Assembly (NCBI GenBank): GCA_044507695.1
Contig: JBIQJD010000017.1
Coordinates: forward strand, 24,908 to 88,907
DNA: 64,000 bases
From: JBIQJD01 sp044507695
GTDB taxonomy: Bacteria > Bacteroidota > Ignavibacteria > Ignavibacteriales > Ignavibacteriaceae
Reading direction: 5' to 3'
A program made the translations under genes and the position numbers. Position 1 is the stretch's first letter, and each line of letters begins with the position of its first letter. Positions 28,866 through 37,189 of this stretch are shown one piece after another. The notes beneath the pieces are model-generated. The model was not told where the DNA came from. It did no database searches and worked only from the letters and a program-made list of their open reading frames with translations.

Positions 28866-29675
28866 CTACCATTTTATAACTTCAGCATCAGCGGGAAATT
28901 TAAAATCAATGAAGATATCATTTTTATTTGCCCTGATATTTCTGTAATCAATCGTAACAAGCTGGTTATCTGCTTTGTTTCTTATTTCAATATGATTCGG
29001 AACGGCAACACCCTCAAGTATGGTAAACTTAGAATATTTTCCTTCCAGCAGTTCCCGCGATTCAAGTTTGAGAAGATACTCTGTAATTCCAAGTTCACGC
29101 ACATCAACCTTGTAAGTTGTACTCATTCCATTCAATGAATCTTTATATGTAAGAATATAATGATCATAAATTACTTCATACTCCGAAGGTGGTGTGTAAA
29201 GTTTATCAGTCAGATTTACTGATCCGACAAACGCATCAAGCAAATCATTGAATGAAAGATTTACTTTAAATATTTCCTGCAAAACTTCATCGTTCACATT
29301 TCCCTGGTAAACTGTATTTTGAAGAACATCATAAAAAGAAAATTTATCATTTGTAACAAGAGCCTGCGCAAGTTCAATTCCGAAAGGGCCCATTATTGTT
29401 AAGTATATTGAATCGGGTTTTGAAACAACAATTCTGAAGGAAGCGCTGTTATTTAACCTGCTGCTTCTTATTGAAATTGTGCCTGTACCTTCAAATGTTT
29501 TAATGCGCCGACGGTTTGCTTCAAGTTTGTTTATCAATCTTTCGGAAGGAAGAATTTCAATTTCTTCTGTTGGTTTGGAAGGAACGCAGCCATCAATAAC
29601 TGCAAGTGAAGAAATAATTACTATGAATAAAAGAATATTCTTAAGAGAAATATTTATTAAAGAATACTTTTTCAA
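28866..29675 (-). CDS. DUF4292 lipoprotein (LolA/LolB-like fold)
   Basis: 269 residues. The signal ends in the lipobox AVIDGC, giving a lipoprotein. The body has the DUF4292 pattern: RRIKTFEGTGTISIRSS, SIYLTIMGPFGIELAQALVT, FSFYDVLQNTVYQGN and VTIDYRNIRANKNDIFIDFK. By fold this family resembles lipoprotein-binding LolA/LolB proteins, so a role in lipid or lipoprotein handling at the outer membrane is possible but untested. Its ATG overlaps the stop of the TPR gene by 4 bp, and envC follows after 20 bp. Confidence 0.85.
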   Translation of the reverse strand: MKKYSLINISLKNILLFIVIISSLAVIDGCVPSKPTEEIEILPSERLINKLEANRRRIKTFEGTGTISIRSSRLNNSASFRIVVSKPDSIYLTIMGPFGIELAQALVTNDKFSFYDVLQNTVYQGNVNDEVLQEIFKVNLSFNDLLDAFVGSVNLTDKLYTPPSEYEVIYDHYILTYKDSLNGMSTTYKVDVRELGITEYLLKLESRELLEGKYSKFTILEGVAVPNHIEIRNKADNQLVTIDYRNIRANKNDIFIDFKFPADAEVIKW

Positions 29676-31516
29676 AGTTCACCTTTTTCAATTTTTAATT
29701 TAAGTTTATCATTTGATGAATCAATCTCAAATGATTTTTGCCAGTGCTTCATCGCTTCATTTTTCTCATTCAACATATAAAAAATATCTCCAAGATGCTC
29801 ATGCATAACGGCGCTGTCTCCGCCGGCATCAATTGCTTTCTGAATATATTCCTTTGCTTTTTCGTAGTTACCGAGTTTAAAGTAAACCCAGCCGATCGTA
29901 TCAAGATAGGATGAATTCAGTGAATCTTTTTCAACAGCAATTTTTACCATTGATAAAGCACGATCAAGCTGAATCCCCCTTTCAGACAATGAATAAGCAT
30001 AATTATTATTCACAAGCGCATTCATTGAATCTATAGTAAGTGCTTTTTCATAAACACTATCGCACTCGTTCCACATTTCCATTGCATCATAAATTAAACC
30101 GAGAGTGCCGAGAAGATTAACATCATCAGGCTGAATTTCAAGTGCGCGCTTTAAATAGATTATTGCTTCTTCATTTTCTTTTAATTGATTTAATACAAAT
30201 CCGTATGCGGAAAGCGCAGTAATATCTGTTCCGTTAAGATCAACAGCTTTCTTCAAATAATTTTTTGCTTCAGCATTCTTTTGATTCTGCGAAAGTGATA
30301 AACCAAGAATCAGATTAATTGCAAAGTTATCAGGAAATGATTGAACAGCTTCCTTCAAAACTTTTTCAGCCTCATCATAACGTGCATTATCAAAATACAA
30401 GCCGCCTAATCTTACCCATGCATCAGAGTTCCAGCTTGCCAGGCTGGTAACGATGCTGAAATTTTCTATCGCAGTTGAATCATCTCCTTCTGTTAAAGCA
30501 ATTGCGCCGAGATAAATTTTAATCTGCCAATCAGTTGTATCCTTATCCATCTTTGTAAAAAAATCTTTAGCAATCGGGAGAAGTGTACTGTCTTTTAATG
30601 CCTGGCTGAAATATGAAGCGCCGATTCTAATTTTTATTTCCAGCGGAATTCCCGGCTGATCAAGAATGTAAGCATACTGCTTTGATGCTTCGCTCCATTT
30701 TCCCTGCTGAATAAAAACCTGAGCTTTCTTTTCACGTGCATCTAGATCATCAGGGTTGAATTCAATTATCTCATTTAAAATTTCAAGCGCTTTATCATAT
30801 TTTTTATTTCTTGTATAAAAATCAGCAAGAAGTTTTTGCAAAGATTCATTTGCAGGATCAAGGTGAATAAGTTCCTGAAGATTATCTGCTGCTTCATCTG
30901 TATTGCCAATTTGTTCATTTAATTCCGCAAGCCGCAGAAGTACATTCCACTCTGGTCCGGCCATTTCAATTATTTTATTATAAAGCTCCCTTGCCTGAAG
31001 CGGTTTTGTGTTTTCATATATGAGCGCAAGCTGATAATATGCACTGATACGGGATGAATCAAGTGAGATGATTTTTTCAAGTACAACTGCTGCGGAATCA
31101 TTCTGATATGCGGAGGAAAAAATATCAGCCAGCAGATCAAGATAATCAGTATTCTCCGGCATCATTTCTATTGCTTTTTGAGAATGCTGCAGTGCAAGCG
31201 GAATCTTATTAAGCTTAAAGTAATTTTTAGCAAGTGCATAATAAATTCCAGAACTCGTATCGAGCCTGAGTGCATCCTGGTATTCAAGAATTGCAGCGGC
31301 ATAATCTCCTTTAGCTTCCAAAGCTGAACCTGTAATAAAGTGATCCATCGCTTCACGCTTAGGATCAGAAAACATATCTCTGTAACTGCTGCCGCTTTCA
31401 TCTGCAGAAATTATTTTCTGCTGAGATGAACAGGAAGATAGTGCAAAAAGCAGCGGAAGTATAAACAATATTCCCGGCAGCAAATTAAAATTTTTAAAAG
31501 ATAAGATGTGTTTCAT
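29672..31516 (-). CDS. TPR-repeat lipoprotein
   Basis: 614 residues. The lipobox is FALSSC at about residue 29. From about residue 55 to the end it is built of some fifteen tetratricopeptide repeats (AKGDYAAAILEYQDALRLD; KYDKALEILNEIIEFNPDD; NEEAIIYLKRALEIQPDDV; GNYEKAKEYIQKAIDAGGD). TPR arrays bind partner proteins. As an outer-membrane-tethered scaffold encoded with DUF4292 and EnvC-like proteins it may organise envelope assembly. No enzymatic motif is present. Confidence 0.9.
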   Translation of the reverse strand: MKHILSFKNFNLLPGILFILPLLFALSSCSSQQKIISADESGSSYRDMFSDPKREAMDHFITGSALEAKGDYAAAILEYQDALRLDTSSGIYYALAKNYFKLNKIPLALQHSQKAIEMMPENTDYLDLLADIFSSAYQNDSAAVVLEKIISLDSSRISAYYQLALIYENTKPLQARELYNKIIEMAGPEWNVLLRLAELNEQIGNTDEAADNLQELIHLDPANESLQKLLADFYTRNKKYDKALEILNEIIEFNPDDLDAREKKAQVFIQQGKWSEASKQYAYILDQPGIPLEIKIRIGASYFSQALKDSTLLPIAKDFFTKMDKDTTDWQIKIYLGAIALTEGDDSTAIENFSIVTSLASWNSDAWVRLGGLYFDNARYDEAEKVLKEAVQSFPDNFAINLILGLSLSQNQKNAEAKNYLKKAVDLNGTDITALSAYGFVLNQLKENEEAIIYLKRALEIQPDDVNLLGTLGLIYDAMEMWNECDSVYEKALTIDSMNALVNNNYAYSLSERGIQLDRALSMVKIAVEKDSLNSSYLDTIGWVYFKLGNYEKAKEYIQKAIDAGGDSAVMHEHLGDIFYMLNEKNEAMKHWQKSFEIDSSNDKLKLKIEKGEL

Positions 31517-31622
31517 ATTCTGTATTAACAGGTATTAAGTAATATATAAATCAGAGTTAAGGTTCATCCGCAATCGTGATCTATATTTTTATTGTTTTGA
31601 TATAAAGGATAAGTTCATTTTC

Positions 31623-31653
31623 TTGCGTACAAATATAGTAAAGTCTATCTTTG
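31623..31653 (+). promoter_or_regulatory. Bacteroidetes-type promoter for the ATP-grasp gene
   Basis: TTG at 31623-31625, 20 bp, then TATCTTTG at 31646-31653. This fits the Bacteroidetes sigma-A pattern TTG-N19/20-TAnnTTTG. The ATG of the ATP-grasp gene is 23 bp further on, leaving a short leader. The menF promoter candidate has exactly the same spacing. Confidence 0.6.
31630..31637 (-). promoter_or_regulatory. Candidate -7 element for the TPR-DUF4292-envC operon
   Basis: On the minus strand the sequence is TATATTTG, matching the Bacteroidetes sigma-A -7 consensus TAnnTTTG. It is about 114 bp upstream of the TPR lipoprotein ATG. A clear TTG at the ideal spacing upstream is not visible, so support is partial. 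It overlaps the plus-strand promoter candidate of the ATP-grasp gene. Confidence 0.4.
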
Positions 31654-31676
31654 TAAAAAGAATCAAAAAGTGAGGT

Positions 31677-32609
31677 ATGGAAGTTTTTGATCTCGGTCTT
31701 GCCGTTGTGTGGGAGTATGATGATGATTTTGTTGAGCTGATTGAAACTTCATTACACAAGGCGGGAATAACCACTTTTGTAATCGGATATCATAATATTT
31801 TTGAAGTAATTGATAAAGTATCAAACCGGAAACTTGCCTTTAACTTTTACCTTGACCGAGCGTGGGATGTTGATGAGAATTTTGAAACGCTCGGTAAAAT
31901 CCTACACAGAAGAAGAACCGTAATTTTTAATCCGTACAAAAAAGTTCTGCATGCAATTGATAAAGCAAGCATGCATCTTGAGTTTATGTCATCCGGACTT
32001 GATGTGCCGTACTCAATAATAATTCCACCACATACTGAAGCAGAAGATATTTTTCTTTCAGTTGAAGATCTTTCAATTCTTGGCAGGCCATTTATAATTA
32101 AACCATGCAACACAACCGGCGGCGGAGTTGGAGTAGTAACAGGTGCAGAAACATTAATTGAAGTTCTAAATGAACGTACAATGAATTCCGATGATAAGTA
32201 CATTCTGCAGGAAAAAATTTATCCACAAATACTTGATAATAAACGTGCATGGTTCAGATCATTCTGGGCATTCGGAAAACCAATTCCAGTTTGGTGGGAT
32301 GATCAAACTCATCTGTATAATATTTTAACTCCTGAAGAAATCTCAAGATATAATCTGAAAAAACTTTTCCGTGTTACTACCACAATTGCAAAGATTACGG
32401 AACTCGATTTCTTTTCTACAGAAATTGTAGCTGCTGCCAATAATAAAATTGTAGCAATTGATTATGTTAATGATCAATGCGATATGCGTTTAAAATCAAA
32501 ACATATTGATGGAGTGCCTGATGAAATTGTTAAACAGATTATTAATAATCTTATACGCACAATATTAAGAATGAAAAGAGCACAGCAGAAAAATCAGCAT
32601 GTCAATTAA
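31677..32609 (+). CDS. ATP-grasp superfamily enzyme of unknown substrate
   Basis: 310 residues. The ATP-grasp core is visible as KKVLHAIDKASMHLEFMSSG, the glycine-rich lid in PFIIKPCNTTGGGVGVVTGA, and late metal-binding acids in KIVAIDYVNDQCDMRL. The N-terminal 90 residues form a pre-ATP-grasp region (VVWEYDDDFVELIETSLHKA). Such enzymes join a carboxylate to an amine or thiol with ATP; RimK and the D-Ala-D-Ala ligases are distant relatives. There is no signal peptide, so it acts in the cytoplasm. A promoter of the TTG-N20-TAnnTTTG type lies just upstream, and the next gene starts 5 bp after the stop, so the two are co-transcribed. The substrate is unknown. Confidence 0.8.
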   Translation: MEVFDLGLAVVWEYDDDFVELIETSLHKAGITTFVIGYHNIFEVIDKVSNRKLAFNFYLDRAWDVDENFETLGKILHRRRTVIFNPYKKVLHAIDKASMHLEFMSSGLDVPYSIIIPPHTEAEDIFLSVEDLSILGRPFIIKPCNTTGGGVGVVTGAETLIEVLNERTMNSDDKYILQEKIYPQILDNKRAWFRSFWAFGKPIPVWWDDQTHLYNILTPEEISRYNLKKLFRVTTTIAKITELDFFSTEIVAAANNKIVAIDYVNDQCDMRLKSKHIDGVPDEIVKQIINNLIRTILRMKRAQQKNQHVN

Positions 32610-32614
32610 ATGAA

Positions 32615-33004
32615 ATGAGGAGAAGTAATATTTATATAATTTCTGCAATATTACTGCTGATTGCCGCGTTTGCAGCTTATCATTATATCTTCAGTATTTA
32701 TGAAGTAATATTTTCCGTGCATCCGAAAGAACTATACGCGGATAATCAATCCACTGTTACAATATCTGTTGTTCCGCTCAACGCATTTGGATGGGAAGCC
32801 CCGTTGAGAAATTCTCCCGCAAAGTTTGAGATAACAGAAGGAACGGATCTTGTTGAAATATTTTCACTTGATGAAAAAAACGGGATAATGATTCTTAAAG
32901 CAAAAAATAAAACCGGCAGAGTTGCTGTGCTTATAAAATCAAAAAATGCGCTGCTTCCATCAGCAGTTGAAATTGAAATACTGCCGAATGTTGCATCATT
33001 ATAA
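32615..33004 (+). CDS. Small membrane-anchored Ig-like protein
   Basis: 129 residues. One N-terminal transmembrane segment (IYIISAILLLIAAFAAYHYI) is followed by an extracytoplasmic domain of about 100 residues. Its pattern (FSVHPKELYADNQSTVTISV, SPAKFEITEGTDLVEIFSL, NKTGRVAVLIKSKNALLPS) is that of a bacterial Ig-like/invasin (BIG) fold. No named family was recognised. It is tightly spaced between the ATP-grasp gene and a barrel gene, which suggests a shared envelope task. Confidence 0.75.
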   Translation: MRRSNIYIISAILLLIAAFAAYHYIFSIYEVIFSVHPKELYADNQSTVTISVVPLNAFGWEAPLRNSPAKFEITEGTDLVEIFSLDEKNGIMILKAKNKTGRVAVLIKSKNALLPSAVEIEILPNVASL

Positions 33005-33070
33005 AATTATAATGGAATTTATTTGAATAATTCTTTTTATTTTTCTTTTAAAACTTATAAGGTTGAGGGA

Positions 33071-33847
33071 ATGATGAAAAAAGCTTACTACTTTTTATTT
33101 ATACTTGCAGCTTTTTCCGTTTCAACTTTTGCACAGGGTACTGCCGGTGAAGGCGCTAAATATGAATACCGCTCCCTGGTTGATATGCCCACTGCCGGAA
33201 TTCTTGAAAAAGGATTTGTTGGAACAACCACAGATATTCTTCCGGCAGGAGTTGTAATTGCACGGCTTGAAGTGGGAGTTTTTGATAATGTAAGCTTTGG
33301 AATTTCTTACGGCGGCGCAAATATTATTGGAGCCGGTTCACCTGATTGGTACAAACTTCCCGGAGTTAATATCCGCTTCAGGCTGTTTGATGAATCAGTC
33401 AGCATGCCCGCAATCTCAATGGGATTTGATTCACAGGGAAAGGGAGTTTATTTTGATTCAACCTCCCGGTACGCAATTAAATCACCCGGATTTTATGCCG
33501 CAGTAAGTAAAAATTTTCAGTTTCTCGGTTTTCTTAGTCTTCACGGCACAGTTAATTATAGTCTTGAAACAAAAGACGGAGATAATTTTATAAATCTTAG
33601 TGCAGGATTCGAAAAAACAATAGGCAATAATTTTTCTTTGATTGCAGAATATGATTTTGCTTTTAATGATAATACAACAAATGTATACGGAAATGGAAAC
33701 GGGTATTTAAATCTTGGAGTAAGATGGGCAATGGGAGATGGTTTTACGCTCGGCTTTGATCTCCGTGATCTTCTGGATAATAAAAAATGGAATCCATCAA
33801 CGGCAGACAGAGCTTTGAAAATTGAATACATTAAGAGTATTTTTTAA
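33071..33847 (+). CDS. Putative outer-membrane beta-barrel protein
   Basis: About 258 residues. Two adjacent ATGs (33071 and 33074) follow GAGGGA; a longer frame from a TTG at 33023 lacks a Shine-Dalgarno and would bury the signal peptide (MMKKAYYFLFILAAFSVSTFAQ). The mature chain alternates strands and Gly/aromatic turns (VARL-like EVGVFDNVSFGISYGGANII; FGFLSLHG-like turns; NLGVRWAMGDGFTLGFDLRD) and probably forms an eight- to ten-strand barrel. Function unknown. It ends the cassette that begins with the ATP-grasp gene. Confidence 0.75.
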   Translation: MMKKAYYFLFILAAFSVSTFAQGTAGEGAKYEYRSLVDMPTAGILEKGFVGTTTDILPAGVVIARLEVGVFDNVSFGISYGGANIIGAGSPDWYKLPGVNIRFRLFDESVSMPAISMGFDSQGKGVYFDSTSRYAIKSPGFYAAVSKNFQFLGFLSLHGTVNYSLETKDGDNFINLSAGFEKTIGNNFSLIAEYDFAFNDNTTNVYGNGNGYLNLGVRWAMGDGFTLGFDLRDLLDNKKWNPSTADRALKIEYIKSIF

Positions 33848-33991
33848 GAACACCTCTTTTGTACAAAATTTTACACAACTCTTTCTACTATTATATACAA
33901 AACCATCTCTTAAACCAGTCCCTGTTGAAATTTTTGTTCCTTTTATTAGGCTCAATTTTTGCAGATATTAAGATAGTTTTTGGAGGAAAAA

Positions 33992-35098
33992 ATGAAAAAG
34001 TTTTATAGAATTGGTTTTTTAATCCTGTTAGCCGGAATTTTCTTCAGCGGATGCTATACACAAGTTGCCATGCGTGATTATGACCGTGAACGATACGGCA
34101 GCAAACAGGATGAAGAATATGAAACGTATGAATCAGAAAATGATACTGATTACTACGCCGAAGATTATGATACTAATGAAGAATATTATGAAGAAGATGG
34201 AGTAACAATTAATAATTATTACTACGGTTATCCAGGTTACAGAAGATATTTCTGGAGTTACTACCCATCAATATCAATCGGTGTTTATTGGGGAAGCTAT
34301 TTTTACGATCCGTTTTATTATGGATCATTCTACTATGATCCGTTCTACTATAATTACTGGTGCGTACCAATTTACTACAGCTATTATCCTTTCTACAGAT
34401 TCCATGATTATTACTGGGGATATTATCCCGGTTATTACCGTGGTTATTACGGAGGATATGCAAGCATTTATAAAGAACGATCAAATGATATGTACCGTGT
34501 AAGAAATTCCGGATTGAGAAACGGAATAACCAGCAGAAACGGAATAACCGGAAGAAATACAGGTTCATTAAACCGTACAACATTAACAAGGGATGATAAT
34601 GGAAGAATTTCTACACGGGACAGGAACACAGAAAAAGAAATTATCAAACGCGGCTCCCGCGATGATGAAAAGATTACAAGAAGAGGTTTGGATTCACGCG
34701 GAGGTAGTGAAAATAAAAACGTAGTGAGAGAAAAAAATTCCAGGGATACTAAGAAAATAGCTCCCAATGAAAATACAAGGAGGAAAGCTCCTGAATATAT
34801 TGAGAGAAGAAATAAGACTGAAAGAGAATCAATCAGAAAAGAAAGCGGTGATAAAGAGAAAAGAAATACAAATCCGAAAAAATTTGTACCAAGAAAAAAC
34901 GATTCTCCTAAAAAATATACTCCGCCAAAGAAGAATGATGCTCCAAAAAATTATACTCCTCCAAAGCGGAACAGTACTCCGCCGCAGAGAACTTATTCTC
35001 CGCCGAAAAATTCAACACCGCAGAGAAGCACTACTCCTCCAAGATCATCCGGAAATACCAGAGGAGGAAGTAATGATTCAGGAAGAAGGACAAGGTAA
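33992..35098 (+). CDS. Tyr-rich lipoprotein with basic Pro/Lys/Arg tail
   Basis: 368 residues from the ATG at 33992, behind TGGAGG; the frame also runs back to a TTG at 33980. The lipobox is FFSGC, followed by YTQVAMRDYDRERYGS. Three composition zones follow: an acidic Tyr/Glu/Asp stretch (about 25-75), an extreme Tyr/Phe/Gly/Trp region with repeats such as YDPFYYGSFYYDPFYYNYW (about 80-160), and a highly basic tail with KKYTPPKKNDAPKNYTPPKR-like repeats. No enzyme family fits. It is probably an outer-membrane-tethered, largely disordered or adhesive surface polypeptide. A shorter relative is encoded 6 bp downstream. Confidence 0.8.
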   Translation: MKKFYRIGFLILLAGIFFSGCYTQVAMRDYDRERYGSKQDEEYETYESENDTDYYAEDYDTNEEYYEEDGVTINNYYYGYPGYRRYFWSYYPSISIGVYWGSYFYDPFYYGSFYYDPFYYNYWCVPIYYSYYPFYRFHDYYWGYYPGYYRGYYGGYASIYKERSNDMYRVRNSGLRNGITSRNGITGRNTGSLNRTTLTRDDNGRISTRDRNTEKEIIKRGSRDDEKITRRGLDSRGGSENKNVVREKNSRDTKKIAPNENTRRKAPEYIERRNKTERESIRKESGDKEKRNTNPKKFVPRKNDSPKKYTPPKKNDAPKNYTPPKRNSTPPQRTYSPPKNSTPQRSTTPPRSSGNTRGGSNDSGRRTR

Positions 35099-35104
35099 TA
35101 AGAC

Positions 35105-35632
35105 ATGAAAAAATATTTTTTAATTGCTGGTTTATTTTTCATCCTGATTTCATTTACAGGATGTTATACCGTAATCTGGAGTCCGGAGATGGACTTTCCT
35201 ACTGAAGAAACATATCAGGAAGAATATTATGATGATAATTATTATCCTGATTTTTACTACGGTTCATATGGATATTATTATCAGTACCCATGGTGGCTTT
35301 CAATTGCTCCTCCAACTACTTCATCTTCTGTAAGGAATGAGCGGGATGAAAACAGCACAATGAAGAAAATTAGAAACAGTGACGGCTCACGTAATTCCGG
35401 TTCACGCAATACAGGTTCACGTGAACAGATAATAAATACTCCTCCTGTTACACAGAGCGGAAGTAAATCTTCAGGCAGTTCTACTTCCAAAGATAATTCA
35501 AAAACAGAAGTGAGAAACTCAGGCAGCAGTTCAAATTCAGGTTCTGATTCAGGATCACGCAGTTCGAGTTCAGGTGATTCTAACAATACAAGAAATAGTA
35601 ACGGCGAAAGAAACAACGGGGGAAGAAGATAA
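35105..35632 (+). CDS. Short Tyr-rich lipoprotein with Ser/Asn/Gly tail (relative of the upstream gene)
   Basis: 175 residues. Signal and lipobox (MKKYFLIAGLFFILISFTGC, then YTV) echo the FSGCYTQ of the preceding gene. An acidic/Tyr region (YQEEYYDDNYYPDFYYGSYG) leads to a low-complexity Ser/Gly/Asn/Arg tail with repeats such as SRNSGSRNTGSR and SSNSGSDSGSRSSS. The shared plan suggests tandem duplication followed by divergence of the tail. Its stop TAA overlaps the ATG of the FadL-like gene (TAATG), so the two are translationally coupled. Function unknown. Confidence 0.78.
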   Translation: MKKYFLIAGLFFILISFTGCYTVIWSPEMDFPTEETYQEEYYDDNYYPDFYYGSYGYYYQYPWWLSIAPPTTSSSVRNERDENSTMKKIRNSDGSRNSGSRNTGSREQIINTPPVTQSGSKSSGSSTSKDNSKTEVRNSGSSSNSGSDSGSRSSSSGDSNNTRNSNGERNNGGRR

Positions 35633-37068
35633 TGAAAAGATTATTCTCAACTTATTCCATAATCGTTTTATTCTTTTTAATTGCATTGATCCCATTTTCT
35701 GCTCAGGCTCAAAATATTAATGATGCACTCCGGTTAAGTATGCTCGGTTTAGGTTCAAATGCACGCGCACTTGGAATGGGAAACAGCTTTATAAGCCTAA
35801 GTGATGATGCATCAGCTTCATTCTTTAATCCTGCCGGATTTGGTTTATTAAAAAGATTGGAATTCTCCGGCGGTTTAAGTTATAACCGCTTTGGAAATGA
35901 AACTCAATTTTTTGGTGAAACGAGTGATTACTCAAGCAGCAAAACAAGATTAGACCGGATCAGTTTTGCATTTCCGTTTCCAACAGTAAGAGGAAGCCTT
36001 GTGTTCGGGCTTTCATATCATAACACAAAAGATCTGACAAGTACAGTAGATTTTTCAGGCTTTAATAATTCAAATAATTCACTCATTCAGGATTTGAATG
36101 TAGACGGTACAATTCCTTATGATCTTTTCCTAACTGATGAAGATTATAATACACCAATTAACGGAAGGTTAAGACAATCAGGCAACATACTTGCATCCGG
36201 CGGAATTAATAACTGGACATTCTCCGGTGCAATTGAGGTATACAAAAACGTATATGTTGGCGGAAACTTAAATATCATTTCAGGTGATTTTAAATCAAAT
36301 AACGATTACTGGGAAACAGATGTTCAGAATATTTACCAGGGAGAAACTGCAGCCGGTGAACCAAGTACTGTTGATTTCCAGGAATTTTATCTTAACAGAA
36401 TTTTAAACTGGGATATCTCAGGCTGGAACGCAAAAATCGGTTTGCTCTATCAGCTCCAGAATAACGCACGTTTTGGTATTACTGTTCAATTCCCAAAATC
36501 ATTTTCTATAAAAGAAAAATTTGAAGTAGACGGCTCAAGCACGTTTGCAGACAGAGTTGTATATCTTGACCGGGATCAATATGCAGATAAAGTACAATAT
36601 GATATAATATCTCCTTTCGAACTTGGCGCAGGATTTTCTGTTAACCTGATGGGGTTGATTGTATCAGCAGAAGGAACATTAATTGATTATACACAGATTG
36701 AATTTGATGACCCCGAAGGTTTAAGCGAACAGTACATAGCAGGAATTAATAAGAATATTAAAGATAATCTGACTACCGTTCTCAATTACAATCTCGGAGT
36801 TGAATACACAATTCCAAATATTGGATTGAGACTGCGCGGCGGATTTTTTGTACAGCCGTCTGCGTATAAGGATGATCCCGCTGATTTTGATAAGAAATAT
36901 CTTACTGCTGGAATCGGATTTTTAACGGAAGGAACTATTGGAATTGATCTTGGTTTTGCCCACGGATGGTGGAAAGATATAGGTGATAATTACGGTTCAA
37001 ACATTTCACGAACATTCCAGGATATAAGATTTAACAAGGTGATATTAACTACCACGTATAGGTTCTAA
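35632..37068 (+). CDS. FadL/OmpP1-like outer-membrane transport protein
   Basis: 478 residues. Signal peptide ends SAQAQ. The N-terminal block (GLGSNARALGMGNSFISLSD, DASASFFNPAGFGLL) is shared by the OMPP1/FadL and UPF0164-like barrels of this phylum. Later blocks such as SISGWNAKIG-type strands, GAGFSVNLMGLIVSAEGTLI and GIGFLTEGTIGIDLGFAHGW support a fourteen-strand barrel ending in the aromatic TTYRF. FadL relatives take up hydrophobic compounds; whether this one does is inferred. It is coupled to the upstream lipoprotein and followed by a terminator. Confidence 0.82.
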   Translation: MKRLFSTYSIIVLFFLIALIPFSAQAQNINDALRLSMLGLGSNARALGMGNSFISLSDDASASFFNPAGFGLLKRLEFSGGLSYNRFGNETQFFGETSDYSSSKTRLDRISFAFPFPTVRGSLVFGLSYHNTKDLTSTVDFSGFNNSNNSLIQDLNVDGTIPYDLFLTDEDYNTPINGRLRQSGNILASGGINNWTFSGAIEVYKNVYVGGNLNIISGDFKSNNDYWETDVQNIYQGETAAGEPSTVDFQEFYLNRILNWDISGWNAKIGLLYQLQNNARFGITVQFPKSFSIKEKFEVDGSSTFADRVVYLDRDQYADKVQYDIISPFELGAGFSVNLMGLIVSAEGTLIDYTQIEFDDPEGLSEQYIAGINKNIKDNLTTVLNYNLGVEYTIPNIGLRLRGGFFVQPSAYKDDPADFDKKYLTAGIGFLTEGTIGIDLGFAHGWWKDIGDNYGSNISRTFQDIRFNKVILTTTYRF

Positions 37069-37097
37069 GCTCTCCTTCTTATTGATTTATTAAACAT

Positions 37098-37130
37098 TGC
37101 GCTATAAATTTTATAGCGCATATTTATTTT
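37098..37130 (+). terminator. Rho-independent terminator after the FadL-like gene
   Basis: TGCGCTATAAA (37098-37108) and TTTATAGCGCA (37110-37120) form an almost gapless inverted repeat, of which about nine pairs can form around a small loop. It is followed by TATTTATTTT. It lies 30 bp past the FadL-like stop codon and separates that operon from rsgA. Confidence 0.7.
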
Positions 37131-37189
37131 AAATAAGCTGCTTAAAAAATTTTCAACTCTTCTAAAGATAAAAGGGATAAGGAGGTTTT

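Noticed and set aside
33023..33070. Longer N-terminus for the barrel protein from TTG 33023
   Set aside because: It would bury the signal peptide, while two ATGs behind GAGGGA fit better.
34209..34589. 126-codon minus-strand frame rich in Asn and Arg
   Set aside because: Complement of the Tyr-rich repeat region; low-complexity artefact.
34700..35090. Lys/Pro repeats as a possible CRISPR or tandem DNA repeat array
   Set aside because: Periodicity is at protein level and irregular in DNA; no spacer structure.
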